Translations under genes and position numbers: made by a program
Source of the DNA: Bacteroides_E sp964522975
GTDB taxonomy: Bacteria > Bacteroidota > Bacteroidia > Bacteroidales > Bacteroidaceae
NCBI GenBank assembly: GCA_964522975.1
Contig: CAZFXK010000002.1
Location: 1 to 64,000, forward strand
DNA: 64,000 bases
Reading direction: 5' to 3'
Notes under the pieces: model-generated
Databases searched by the model: none
What the model saw: only the letters and a program-made list of their open reading frames with translations
Told to the model about the DNA's origin: nothing
Shown here: positions 17,290 through 26,912 of the stretch, in pieces
How positions within the stretch are numbered: position 1 is the stretch's first letter
How the letters are laid out: every line of letters begins with the position of its first letter

Positions 17290-20031
17290 TTAGAATTGAA
17301 TTTTTAAAGAAACGGTATAAGTCGTTCCAAATCCATAAAACACAGCTACATCGTCCCAGTTACCCCCACCATTACGAGCCTTAAAATCTTGAGCATCTGT
17401 AATGTACTCTTTATTCAGCAAGTTATTAACGTTTCCATAAAGAGTAGCCTTAAGTCCGCCAATGTTAAATTTGTAATTAGCAAACAAGTCGAGCACACCG
17501 GCAGAAGGCATCCGCCAAGGAGTATAGTAAACATGAGCATCTTCAGGCTTCCCAATATTAGGATCATCAATCTTATAATCCGCATAATTTCTACCAAAAA
17601 AGGTATAGTCCATTCCTATGGTTAAATTTCTATCGAATAATTTATAACTACCTCCTATATTAAATGTGGTTTGAGCCGAGTTTCCAACCCTCACATTTTT
17701 CATATCAACAACAGCTACATTATTATCAGAGATTTGTTGTACCTCTTCGGATGACATACCGGCCGTTCCATTGGGAAATAAAGGTTTTGAATCCGCTCCT
17801 AATTGATTTCCTAAATCATCATAAAGTTTTGCACTAGCTCTGGAGTCCCAAATCCAGTCTCCTAAAGAGAACATACCCTTAATTTCAAAATCCTTGAAAG
17901 GCGTTGCTCTAAACTCCAACTCAATTCCTTGGTGACGAGCATCAATCCCTTTCAAATTCAAGAAATATAATTCATCAAAACTCTTTACCATTGTTTTATC
18001 CAACCATTTGGTATGATATAAATTCACATCCGCACTAAAATAACGGGATTTAAACCCATACCCCAATTCAACAGAATACGATTTCTCATTCACCGCATCC
18101 TTATTTACCGCATTACTTTGATCCACACGTGTAAAATAGCTACGCATATAAGGAGCTCGAGAAATAAATCCGGCATTCACAAACACATTGTGTTGCTCAT
18201 TGATGTTATAGTTTCCTCCTCCCTTTATGGTGAAGGCTTGGAAATTCTTAGCTTTGGACTTGGCATTATCATAGTAATACCTATCTCGTTTCCAATATCT
18301 GTGATTGGAAACTGACCCTGATAAGAACGTATTTAAATTATTCAAGGAATATTCCATTTGAGCAAATACCCCGGTTTGCAATACATAACCTGTGTTATTT
18401 CGGTAAATATCATCTCCGGGTTTCAATTTTTGATTCTTCCAGTTTTCCAATTGTGCACCGGTAAACTCTTTATGTCCCTTTCTATAATAATCGTCAACAT
18501 AAAATGCACCTCCTACCAAATCTTTGATTTTCTCACGGTGTTTCCCTTCATAGTATCTTAAGTCAATACCTCCCATAAAATCGATATTATCGGTAAATTG
18601 AGCATTATAAGTAGATATTAATCCGGTCCATACATGGTTATTAATCGATTCAGAAATTACATCACTGGCACTTTTACCCATCTCACCCAACTCTCTATTG
18701 TTTCTTTGCACAATGCCATAGTCTCTATACAAGGTATTGGCTCGACGTAACGATACTACTTCTCCGGTATGTAATTGATAGTTATCATTCATTAAACCCG
18801 TTTGATTACTCACACCATAAAGTTCGTTTTGATTTACTCCTCTAAACCGACGGCCACCCCCATCACCTAAAGAAAGATAGACCGAAGTAGATAAACTAGA
18901 CTTATAATCAATTTCCCAAAGATGGTTCAACGACAATTGGGGTTTATGATATTGGTTTCTATTCGCAATAAACACCTCTCCGTTTTCATCGAATCCATAA
19001 GTAGGGTTGAACTTAAATTTATCTCTTCCGTCGGCATTAACCCGTTGCCACTCGGCAATTTGCATTTTATCGTTCCGATTCCTTTGATTATGCGATTGTG
19101 CAGAGCCAAAGGCGGTAAATGAAAGCGTATGCTGAGAATTAAGAATTTTGGAAACATTCAAAAACCAGGTATATGCATCAAAATCGGTACCCAAGATGTA
19201 TCCGTCTCCCCAGTTTCTACTACCTAAAAGAGTCATTGCCCAACCACTCTTGGTTAATCCTGTTGACAGACTAAAAGTCAGCTTATTGTATCCATCGTTC
19301 CCCATTTGATAGGCAATGGATCCTCCTTTTTCGGCATCCGTAGATTTAGTTACAATATTGATGGTACCTCCCACAGAAGGGGCAGACACTTTTGCTGCTC
19401 CCAATCCACGTTGTACCTGCATCTGGCGTGTAACATCACTCAACCCTGAAAAGTTAGACCAATAAACACCACCCCATTCCATATCGTTCATGGGGATACC
19501 ATTAATCATTATGGCTATGTTTTCAGTTTCAAAACCACGAAGGTTTATACGAGAATCCCCATAGCCTCCTCCCTGCTTAGTGGCATATACACCCGGTGTG
19601 GTTTTTAATATTTCAGGAAATTCCTGAGAACTCATTTTAGCTTCAAACACAGCAGGCTCAATAACCGATAAAGCTACGGGAGTTTTACGTTTTACAGCCA
19701 TTGAAGAGGTTACAACCACGTCTTTTAATCCAATAACCTGAGATTCTAAAGCTATTTTCCCTAAATTAGATTTAACCTTTATTTCTATTGTTTTATATCC
19801 TACGTAAGATATTTTTAATTGTCCTTGATTAGGATTTTTTAATTTCAAAACAAAACTACCATCAAGATCTGTTGCCGTTCCAACTCCTTCAGAGTCTTAA
19901 AAAATAGTAACTCCAATTAATGGTTCATCAGTTTCTTTGTCTATTATTACTCCTTTAACCGTATTCTGAGCTATTGCAGAAATAGAGTAAAATAGAATAC
20001 AAAGAATAAAAAAAATCGATCTTTTTTTCAT
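17290..20031 (-). pseudogene. TonB-dependent receptor interrupted by an in-frame TAA
   Basis: An outer-membrane active transporter. From ATG 20029-20031 it has signal peptide MKKRSIFFILCILFYSISAIAQ and a carboxypeptidase-like regulatory domain (VKGVIIDKETDEPLIGVTIF), then TAA at 19897-19899 (codon 45). The same frame continues with DSEGVGTATDLDGSFVLKL, completing the domain, then a plug (RGFETENIAIMINGIPMNDM, VQRGLGAAKVSAPSVGGTIN) and a 22-strand-type barrel ending GTTYTVSLKIQF. With the stop read as sense the product would be 913 residues, normal for the family. An internal start at 19848 would lack a signal peptide. So one substitution, or a sequencing error, disables the gene. Confidence 0.85.
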
Positions 20032-20424
20032 AATGCATTCATTTTTAAATTATAAATAATCTTTTGTCTACCAAATCTTCCTATTAACAGACAGAAAGAT
20101 CCCGAAAACAACATTGTCCAACCATAGTGTTAGGCAATAGTTAATTTACCTTTATTTCATAGCATAGAAAGAGTAAATATACCACATATTTTCACACTTA
20201 TAGATTAATTCGACCTATTTTTTAAAGAATCGTAACTAAAAACAGATTAACTTTATTGAAAATTCATCTGCTTATTTTCCAAGCCTACAGTTAATTATTT
20301 TTTATTTTCTAACAGTAAACAAGCTACTTTTATTCCTTATCTTTGCCTTAACATAAAACATCTTCCTATTATCTTTCATTTAGGTAGTGAAAGGATCAAC
20401 CCATTAATTTTAGTAAACTGACTT
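20032..20424. other. Divergent intergenic region between the TonB receptor and rmuC
   Basis: This 393-bp AT-rich spacer contains no credible ORF. TATCTTTG at 20338-20345 is a good -7 element for rmuC (leader about 75 nt). I see no clear operator, riboswitch or repeat. Confidence 0.5.
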
Positions 20425-21654
20425 ATGACAACTTCAATGCTTATTTTCCTTATTTTATTAATCACCATAATCAATGCAATAACACTCTTTATTTTCATAA
20501 AAAGGGTTCAGAGTGAGAGCTCAAGAAATATGGAACGATTCTTAGTCCAAGAGAGGCAAAACAGCCAAGAAGTATTAGAAAAGAATATGCGGGATTTACG
20601 ATTGGAGATTTCACACAATCTTAATCAGGGATTAAAACAGATTGAAGATAATATTTTCAATCATTTACGTTATTCTAGCAACCTACAGAAAGAACGACTT
20701 GAATTAATGGAAAAACAGCAAGAGAAGTTAATTGCAACTACTGAGAAAAAATTAGAGGAAATGCGTATCGTGGTGGAGGAAAAAATACAAAAAACGCTGA
20801 ACGAACGCATCGGGCAATCTTTTAAAGCCGTCCAGCTGCATTTAGAACAGGTACAACAAGGATTGGGTGAAATGAAAAACCTGGCAGAAGATGTGGGAGG
20901 ATTAAAAAAAGTACTGACCAATGTAAAGATGAGAGGTACTTTTGGAGAGGTTCAACTGGGTGCACTCCTTGAGCAAATGCTCAGCCCTGAACAGTTTGAT
21001 GTAAATGTCAAGACCAAACAAAATAGCTCAAACTTTGTGGAATACGCCATTAAACTACCCGGGAAAGATTCCTTGGATAATCCTATCTACCTACCTATTG
21101 ATGCAAAATTTCCGAAGGATATATACGAGCAGTACTTAGAAGCCTTTGAATCGGGAGACGCCTTACAAATTGAGAACACCGGAAAACAATTGGAATATAC
21201 CATTAAAAGTATGGCTAAAGAGATACACGATAAATACATTGACCCTCCTCATACTACGGATTTCGCTATTCTTTTCCTGCCTTTTGAAAACATTTATGCA
21301 GAAGTCATCCGGCGCACCAGTCTGATGGAAACGCTGCAACGCGATTTTAAGATTACAGTTACCGGCCCCACTACTTTAGGGGCAATACTTAATAGTTTAC
21401 AGATGGGATTCCGTACTTTAGCCATACAAAAGCGAACCAGTGAAGTATGGGGTGTATTGGGTGCTGTAAAAACAGAATTCAACAAATTTGGAGATCTGCT
21501 GGAGAAAATACAACGGAACTTACAGGTTGCAGGGAATCAACTAGAAGAGGTTATAGGCACTCGCACACGAGCCATAAAAAGAACTCTGCGCGAAGTAGAA
21601 CAGTTGCCTCAAGAAGAAAGTCGTAAAATTCTACCCCTAGATGATGTAGAATAG
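20425..21654 (+). CDS. rmuC: DNA recombination protein RmuC
   Basis: A 409-residue RmuC-family protein. An N-terminal membrane anchor (residues about 5-24, MLIFLILLITIINAITLFIF) is followed by a long coiled coil (about 30-150, rich in E, Q, K and L). The nuclease-like RmuC core follows, with GTFGEVQLGALLEQML, LPIDAKFPKDIYEQYLEA (the aspartate and lysine of the PD-(D/E)xK-like fold), YIDPPHTTDFAILFLPFE and TGPTTLGAILNSLQMGF. The family limits rearrangement of inverted repeats and defends against some phages. Length and order are normal. Transcribed alone from a TATCTTTG element. Confidence 0.93.
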   Translation: MTTSMLIFLILLITIINAITLFIFIKRVQSESSRNMERFLVQERQNSQEVLEKNMRDLRLEISHNLNQGLKQIEDNIFNHLRYSSNLQKERLELMEKQQEKLIATTEKKLEEMRIVVEEKIQKTLNERIGQSFKAVQLHLEQVQQGLGEMKNLAEDVGGLKKVLTNVKMRGTFGEVQLGALLEQMLSPEQFDVNVKTKQNSSNFVEYAIKLPGKDSLDNPIYLPIDAKFPKDIYEQYLEAFESGDALQIENTGKQLEYTIKSMAKEIHDKYIDPPHTTDFAILFLPFENIYAEVIRRTSLMETLQRDFKITVTGPTTLGAILNSLQMGFRTLAIQKRTSEVWGVLGAVKTEFNKFGDLLEKIQRNLQVAGNQLEEVIGTRTRAIKRTLREVEQLPQEESRKILPLDDVE

Positions 21655-21749
21655 TTTTTTAGGTTTCATTCAACTAACAATTCCATCCTTATTAGGTATC
21701 CCTGCTTTGTGTTTTCTCTGTATACAAGTACAAACAAATGAAGCCTATT

Positions 21750-22640
21750 TTACCAATCGTTCGAACCTCCCTTTTTATTAATTCTTCTATAGCGTATAAC
21801 AGCGGGAGTTTTAGCAAAGCAAGAAAGAGAGAGGGTAAAATATTTCCAAGCTTTCTTCAAATTCCTTTTCTTTAAATGAAAAAGAACTTTTTTGAACGGT
21901 GCGATTATGGAAAGAATAAAAGCTTTTAGAAAAGAATACCGTATATTGACATATTCTGTAAGAAAATACACTTTATCACTTATGAAAAGTGCTTCTTCGT
22001 TTACCTCTCTTTGTTCTCTGTCGTGATAACCAAATACAAGGGGTGAATAGCCGACAGTAAACCCATGATAGATTAATCGGTTTATATAATCTTTATCTTC
22101 TCCGTAGTGATGAAATAAAGGGCAGAAAGAACCAACCGTTTTAAGAACTCTGACAGGTATAAACCAAAATGCAGCATTGATAAAAGGTACATTAATAAAT
22201 ACATCCTGCTGAGATAATTCATCGAGCGAGTCCAATCCGGTATAATCAGCAAACCCTTTGTCATAATAATTTCCTGCCCCATTTAAATGTACCGGCGACA
22301 AAATGCCCACCGATGAATTCTTTAGGCTTAAAGATACAAGCGTTCCGATTGTCTTTCTGTCAATCCAAGCATCCTGATTCAAAAGAAACACGGCATCAAA
22401 TCCTTTATCTACTGCCATCCTGAAGCCAATATTATTGGCTGCTCCAAACCCCAAGTTTTTAGTGTTAGTAATCAATTGTACTTCCGGATATTCTTTTTGT
22501 ATGTGCTGAACAGTTTGGTCAGAGGACAAATTATCAATGACAAGAATAGATACAGGATGCTCTGAGTTTATCAAACTGTTTAAGTTTCGTTCCAACCAAG
22601 GTTCAAAGTTGTAGGATACGATTATGGCTAAAATCCTCAT
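21750..22640 (-). CDS. Glycosyltransferase family 2
   Basis: A 296-residue GT-A fold glycosyltransferase, probably cytosolic or membrane-associated, adding a sugar (rhamnosyltransferase-like) to a surface glycan. The N-terminal nucleotide-sugar site is MRILAIIVSYNFEPWLERNL. ILVIDNLSSDQTV, NTKNLGFGAANNIGF and the metal motif region FLLNQDAWIDRK (in place of DxD) follow. HHYGEDKDYINRLIYHG carries the likely catalytic acidic residues. The C-terminal amphipathic helices (FLKAFILSIIAPFKKVLFHL) suggest membrane contact. No polysaccharide cluster surrounds it, and the scaffold gap lies just upstream, so neighbours may be missing. Confidence 0.87.
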   Translation of the reverse strand: MRILAIIVSYNFEPWLERNLNSLINSEHPVSILVIDNLSSDQTVQHIQKEYPEVQLITNTKNLGFGAANNIGFRMAVDKGFDAVFLLNQDAWIDRKTIGTLVSLSLKNSSVGILSPVHLNGAGNYYDKGFADYTGLDSLDELSQQDVFINVPFINAAFWFIPVRVLKTVGSFCPLFHHYGEDKDYINRLIYHGFTVGYSPLVFGYHDREQREVNEEALFISDKVYFLTEYVNIRYSFLKAFILSIIAPFKKVLFHLKKRNLKKAWKYFTLSLSCFAKTPAVIRYRRINKKGGSNDW

Positions 22641-22681
22641 TTTATTTTTATTGTTCTTCTTATCTATACTAGGGCATTATG

Positions 22682-22689
22682 CAAATGTA
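22682..22689 (-). promoter_or_regulatory. -7 element for the glycosyltransferase gene
   Basis: CAAATGTA (TACATTTG on the minus strand) fits TAnnTTTG, 42 bp upstream of the start. It lies 40 bp from the scaffold gap. Confidence 0.45.
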
Positions 22690-22729
22690 ACATAATAATA
22701 AAAGACAATGATGATATTAATACCGCAAT

Positions 22730-22829
22730 NNNNNNNNNNNNNNNNNNNNNNNNNNNNNNNNNNNNNNNNNNNNNNNNNNNNNNNNNNNNNNNNNNNNNNN
22801 NNNNNNNNNNNNNNNNNNNNNNNNNNNNN
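22730..22829. other. Scaffold gap, exactly 100 N
   Basis: A run of exactly 100 unknown bases, the usual placeholder for a gap of unestimated size. Real sequence, possibly more than 100 bp, is missing between the glycosyltransferase and the permease gene. Confidence 0.99.
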
Positions 22830-22880
22830 TTGCTTACCTTTTTTCTTAAAATGTTTCTATTCATAAGAAATAAGATATAT

Positions 22881-22888
22881 TATCTTTG
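22881..22888 (+). promoter_or_regulatory. -7 element for the SLC13-type permease gene
   Basis: TATCTTTG, full match to TAnnTTTG, 49 bp before the start codon at 22937. Confidence 0.6.
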
Positions 22889-22936
22889 CAATGATAAAGA
22901 TTTCAATTATTAAACGCTATAAAATAACACCTTTCT

Positions 22937-24787
22937 ATGACAGCGGAATTCTTCACCCCAATGAACATCACTTTCATTATCCTGTTCATAACCATAATTT
23001 TTTTCATACATGGTAAAATACGGACAGACATCATTGCTTTATGTTCATTAATAGCTTTGGTTCTTTTTGACATCATTTCTGCTAATGAAGCCTTATTGGG
23101 TTTTTCAAGTCCGGTTGTCATTATGATGCTGGGGCTGTTTGTGGTTGGTGCCGGTATTTTTAGAACGGGATTAGCAAAAATAATTAGTAGTCGCATTCTA
23201 CAATTGGCACAAGGAAAACAATCGTTACTATTCATTCTTATTATTCTGGTTACCGGATTTACCGGAGCTTTTGTCAGTAATACAGGAACGGTTGCGGTTA
23301 TGATGCCCATAGTAATCAGTCTGGCGCAATCTTCAGGAATAAGCCCCAGAAGATATTTGATGCCGTTGGCTTTTGCCAGTAGCTTAGGTTACTTTACACT
23401 CATTAGTACACCTCCCAACTTGGTTGTACAAGAATATTTAATCAATAATGATTATGAGCCCTTGGGGTTTTTCTCTTTTGCCCCCATTGGGGTCATTGTA
23501 CTAAGTATTGGTTTAATCTATCTGTTTTTTACCAGTAAATTCTTGGTGAAAAAAAAATCGGATGATAAAGAACTTATCGGTGGAGGAAAATCATTAGAAG
23601 ATTTAGCCAGAGAATATAATTTATTGAATAAATCTTATCAAATTGAAGTGCCGGAAGACTCTCCACTTGCAGGAAAAACCTTAGCTGAGTTAAAACTCAC
23701 AGACTCATACCGCCTTACCATCAGCAAAACATTAATTCGCAATGGAAAATCTACGTTTCAGCGAAAAAGAGTTGAAGAGATGGCCGGACCAACGACAGTC
23801 ATACAAAAGGGAATGACCCTATTCTGTCACGGAAAAGAAGAAGACATAAAAAAATTCATAGAAGACAATAAGTTAATACTAATAGAGAAAAAAGAGTCTG
23901 ATGTCATTGATTTTGAACACTTAGGGATTGCAGAGATATACATTGCACCTAATTCTGACATCAGAGACAAAACGTTAGCTGAAACTAATTTCCGTAATAG
24001 ATATAATGTTAATGTATTAGGGTTTAAGCGGTATAAAGAGTATAGAATGACCAATTTCTCCAACGAGAAACTTCAACCGGGCGATTCATTACTGGTACAA
24101 GGAACGTGGGACGATATCCGCATCCTTTCTAACCGTATGGATGATTTCATTGTGGTGGGACAACCTTTGGAAGAGGCGAGTAAAGTAATTCTTAGTCGTA
24201 AAGCCCCCATAGCAGCAGTCATTATGATTTTAATGGTATTAGCCATGGTTTTTGACATCATACCTTCTGTAATTGCAATCCTAATAGCTGCCTTATTAAT
24301 GGTAATCACCGGATGTTTACGAAGTGCGGACGAAGCCTATAAAAGTATTAATTGGGAAAGCATTGTGCTGATTGGAGCCATGCTCCCTATGGCCACTGCT
24401 TTTGAGAAAACAGGAATTGACCAATTAATATCCGGAGGACTGATTGATAATTTTGGCAGTTTGGGTCCTTATGCTTTGATGGCCGGTCTTTATATAGCCA
24501 CCTCCTTGGTTACGTTTTTTGTCAGTAATACAGCAACCGCCGTTCTGTTTGCCCCCATTGCAGTACAAGCAGCAGCAGGAATTGGAGGGGATCCAACTCC
24601 ATTTTTGTTAGCAGTAGCTGTTGCTGCATCCATGTGTTTTGCTTCTCCTTTTTCTACCCCACCCAACGCAATAGTTATGAAACCGGGAGGCTATTCTTTT
24701 CTGGATTATGTAAAAATTGGGCTTCCATTGCAAATTATCATTGGAATAGTTATGATTATGGTTCTCCCATTGTTATTCCCTTTTTAA
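22937..24787 (+). CDS. SLC13/DASS-family permease with two RCK_C domains
   Basis: A 616-residue inner-membrane transporter of the divalent-anion/Na+ symporter type (dicarboxylate, sulfate or phosphate). The N-terminal half has about five helices, including the conserved hairpin FVSNTGTVAVMMPIVISLAQ and LISTPPNLVVQEYL. Residues about 215-385 are two regulatory TrkA-C (RCK_C) domains, each with the SPLAGKTLAEL / SDIRDKTLAET pattern. The C-terminal half repeats the transport fold with FFVSNTATAVLFAPIAVQ and FSTPPNAIVMKPGGY. The paired SNT motifs bind sodium and substrate in the family. Substrate cannot be fixed. Length is normal for the RCK-containing subfamily. Monocistronic. Confidence 0.92.
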   Translation: MTAEFFTPMNITFIILFITIIFFIHGKIRTDIIALCSLIALVLFDIISANEALLGFSSPVVIMMLGLFVVGAGIFRTGLAKIISSRILQLAQGKQSLLFILIILVTGFTGAFVSNTGTVAVMMPIVISLAQSSGISPRRYLMPLAFASSLGYFTLISTPPNLVVQEYLINNDYEPLGFFSFAPIGVIVLSIGLIYLFFTSKFLVKKKSDDKELIGGGKSLEDLAREYNLLNKSYQIEVPEDSPLAGKTLAELKLTDSYRLTISKTLIRNGKSTFQRKRVEEMAGPTTVIQKGMTLFCHGKEEDIKKFIEDNKLILIEKKESDVIDFEHLGIAEIYIAPNSDIRDKTLAETNFRNRYNVNVLGFKRYKEYRMTNFSNEKLQPGDSLLVQGTWDDIRILSNRMDDFIVVGQPLEEASKVILSRKAPIAAVIMILMVLAMVFDIIPSVIAILIAALLMVITGCLRSADEAYKSINWESIVLIGAMLPMATAFEKTGIDQLISGGLIDNFGSLGPYALMAGLYIATSLVTFFVSNTATAVLFAPIAVQAAAGIGGDPTPFLLAVAVAASMCFASPFSTPPNAIVMKPGGYSFLDYVKIGLPLQIIIGIVMIMVLPLLFPF

Positions 24788-24866
24788 GAGAAAACACACC
24801 GTTTTTCCGAACAAACACCACCCTACCCCGGTGCCTTGTAGAGGGGGGTCATCCGGTAATTTCATC

Positions 24867-24899
24867 GGTCTGGGTTAGAACACCCTTATAACCCAGACC
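24867..24899. repeat. Dispersed palindrome GGTCTGGGTTA...TAACCCAGACC
   Basis: A perfect 11-bp inverted repeat (24867-24877 / 24889-24899) with an 11-nt loop, of the same GGTCTGGG family as at 3063 and 57963. A degenerate half copy (ATCTGGGTTAGAG) follows at about 24911-24923. It lies 80 bp past the permease stop. Confidence 0.8.
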
Positions 24900-25076
24900 C
24901 AAACCTCTTCGATCTGGGTTAGAGCAAGGGTCAGTCTAGGAGCGATAAAACCTTTAGGGGTTGACCTACTTTTTACAGTTTATTTTTCGTTTTCATCCAG
25001 TCTTAAAAGATGTAGGAGTTTAACAAATTGAAAAAACAGACCGGATTGAAAAGCTGAAGAATTCTAAGAATTTTGC

Positions 25077-25807
25077 AGAAAAACGATAATAACAAGTATA
25101 TCTGTAATTCTAATTGGTGTCGGATTGTTGGGTCAAAATAAAGCAAAACAGCATACAAATAACATAAAGGAAAAACTTGACTCTGTTCGTCATAAGTACT
25201 TCCGGATAAAAAATCAGAAAAAATGCGGCAAAGAGCATTCTATAACGCTCTATATATTGGGAACAACCAGAAAAAGTGAAAGAGTTTTTGGATATGGGAA
25301 TTGATCCTAACTATTGTCTGGGAGAATGTGAATGGGGGAGATTCAAATCCATTAGCAATTGTTGCTGAAGGGTTTTATATTACATAGTATAGAATACTTG
25401 ATGGAGAAGAAATTCCTGACCCAACTCCTGATGTGGCAACCTTTCAGACACTTGTAGCAGGTGGTGCAGACGCAAACAAACGACCTTATGTATGGAATAG
25501 AGTATATATGAATGATAATGAAAAGCTAAATGCAAGATGCCGCTCATCTGTCGTTAATGGTAAGTCAGTTGGAGTGGAAGAAGATTTGAAGGCTAAAATA
25601 ACGGATGAACAAACACAAGAATGCTTCTCCAAAGGCACTCGTACCATTAATGAAGCAATAGCTAAAGATATGGCGTGGGAAAGTCAAGTTGATTTATTGT
25701 TGAAATATATCCAATTGGACGAAGAATCGCTGGAAGCAGCCAATCGAATGATCCGAAAATGGTTAAAAAAATTCAGCTATTTGTGGCAAGCACAGAATGA
25801 AAACTAG
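25077..25807 (+). pseudogene. Broken ankyrin-like secreted protein gene
   Basis: Fragments of one protein in several frames. A signal-peptide-like start without ATG (RKTIITSISVILIGVGLLGQ) continues to about 25230. A shifted frame gives EKVKEFLDMGIDPNYCLGEC, then another shift gives SNPLAIVAEGFYIT, a TAG, and YRILDGEEIPDPTPDVATFQ leading into TLVAGGADANKRPYVWN and a helical tail ending at 25807. EKVKEFLDMGIDPNY and FQTLVAGGADANK are ankyrin-repeat-like units. At least two frameshifts, a nonsense codon and a lost start make it a pseudogene. Intact relatives in Bacteroides are often accessory, some next to toxin genes; that link here is inference. Confidence 0.7.
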
Positions 25808-25843
25808 TATCAAAAGGGGTTTGGATTTGAATAGTGTAATGGA

Positions 25844-25874
25844 GGAGGCGACCAAACAGTTGCCTCCTTTTTTT
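25844..25874 (+). terminator. Terminator after the ankyrin-like pseudogene
   Basis: A 9-bp GC-rich stem (GGAGGCGAC / GTTGCCTCC, one G-T pair), 6-nt loop and seven T residues. Confidence 0.8.
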
Positions 25875-25985
25875 GATAATCTTAAATTAAAGCCGTTTAA
25901 ACGAAGTTTGAATACTGGTTTGTAAAAATTTAATAAATGCTGTAATAAGCTAAAATAAAATTATTTGTTTACTTTAGATGAATGA

Positions 25986-26051
25986 AATTCCCAAAAGACA
26001 TACGATGTAGCAGGTGGAGAAAAACACAAACAATTTTATCAAGAAATATAA
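25986..26051 (+). pseudogene. Possible C-terminal remnant of a toxin-like protein
   Basis: A short in-frame stretch, NSQKTYDVAGGEKHKQFYQE then I and a stop, with no start codon. Its composition and the GGEKHKQFY pattern recall C-terminal tips of secreted polymorphic toxins, but I cannot assign a family. The stop is 1 nt before the ATG of the next lipoprotein gene, a spacing typical of coupled pairs. Most of the upstream gene would have been deleted. Confidence 0.25.
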
Positions 26052-26052
26052 A

Positions 26053-26589
26053 ATGAAAGTCACATATTATCATATCTATAATATTTTTGCTCTAAGTTTA
26101 ATGCTATTTTCACTTGGTTGTCGCCATAATAGCAATACTATTAAAGTAGAGGGTTCTTTTTTAAATGCTAAAGAGCGGGCAGAAAATATTATCCAAGAGA
26201 GGGATACAGCTATTGGGCCTTTTCATGTTCACTATAAATTAATAGAACTTCTTAATGACTCTATTATTAAGGTGGCAAAATTGTCTACTAATGAGCAAGT
26301 ATCTTTAACGTACCACAATAGAATTGTAGAAATAGATTTACAATATGAAGATAAAAGTGTATTAACAAAAAAAATAAGCAAAGATGACTTTCTTTCCATT
26401 ATTCCTAAGAATAATTTAAAAGAATATCAAATCTGGAACTTTTATATAGAAGATGTCTCTAGTGATAACATTACTTTTTCTTTTTCTATCTGTGTTCCTG
26501 ATACAGATAATTGCTATTCCATTCTATATAAGGTTTCAAAAATAGGAGAGATTCAAATTTCAGAAGAAGAAATAGAATGGGAGGAATAA
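26053..26589 (+). CDS. Lipoprotein of unknown function
   Basis: From ATG 26053 a 178-residue lipoprotein: MKVTYYHIYNIFALSLMLFSLGC has a hydrophobic core and lipobox (SLGC). The mature part is a beta-rich domain with charged strands (ENIIQERDTAIGPFHVHYKL, KVSKIGEIQISEEEIEWEE) and a central KISKDDFLSIIPKNNL helix. The frame also opens at a GTG at 26014, but that start would bury the signal peptide. No family recognised. It follows by 1 nt the stop of a decayed, toxin-like reading frame, so an orphan periplasmic immunity role is conceivable but unproven. Its AT content is high even for this genome. Confidence 0.6.
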   Translation: MKVTYYHIYNIFALSLMLFSLGCRHNSNTIKVEGSFLNAKERAENIIQERDTAIGPFHVHYKLIELLNDSIIKVAKLSTNEQVSLTYHNRIVEIDLQYEDKSVLTKKISKDDFLSIIPKNNLKEYQIWNFYIEDVSSDNITFSFSICVPDTDNCYSILYKVSKIGEIQISEEEIEWEE

Positions 26590-26637
26590 CTTAATCCCAT
26601 TGATAACTACACCATCAAAACGAGAAATTCGGTTTAG

Positions 26638-26850
26638 ACTGAATTAAGAAAATAGATAATGAAGATGTTTCAGGTACGATTTTAGTTGATATCGGGAGTA
26701 ATGTGAATAATTCTTTTTGAAGTGGATTAAAGGAAGACAAAAAATCAAAGAAATTGTGTTCTAGTCTACAGCAATGAATATAAACAAGAAAGAAAACTAG
26801 ACCCAGACGAAATTATCGAATTTCTTTTAGGATATAATCCATTGGAATAA
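26638..26850 (+). pseudogene. Decayed reading frame, unknown protein
   Basis: Three pieces in successive frames read like a protein end: TELRKIDNEDVSGTILVDIG and SNVNNSF, then FLKWIKGRQKIKEIVF, then VYSNEYKQERKLDPDEIIEF and LLGYNPLE with a proper stop at 26850. Two frameshifts and a TAG separate them and no start is left. I do not recognise the family. It fits the run of broken genes in this patch. Confidence 0.35.
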
Positions 26851-26912
26851 TATAAACTTTATTTCCCTTTTTACTTTCAAGAAATAATCCTTTCTTTGAA
26901 AGTTACAAACTT

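Noticed and set aside
3998..20031. Stop-codon reassignment to explain the in-frame TAG and TAA
   Set aside because: TAG and TAA both serve as normal stops of intact genes here (rmuC and rlmD end in TAG, rpsA and sodB in TAA), so a changed genetic code does not fit.
19848..20031. Internal start at 19848 as the true start of the TonB receptor
   Set aside because: It would delete the signal peptide and half of the regulatory domain, while an in-frame upstream part encodes exactly those pieces.
22664..22864. 66-codon ORF spanning the N gap
   Set aside because: It is made mostly of unknown bases and has no independent support.
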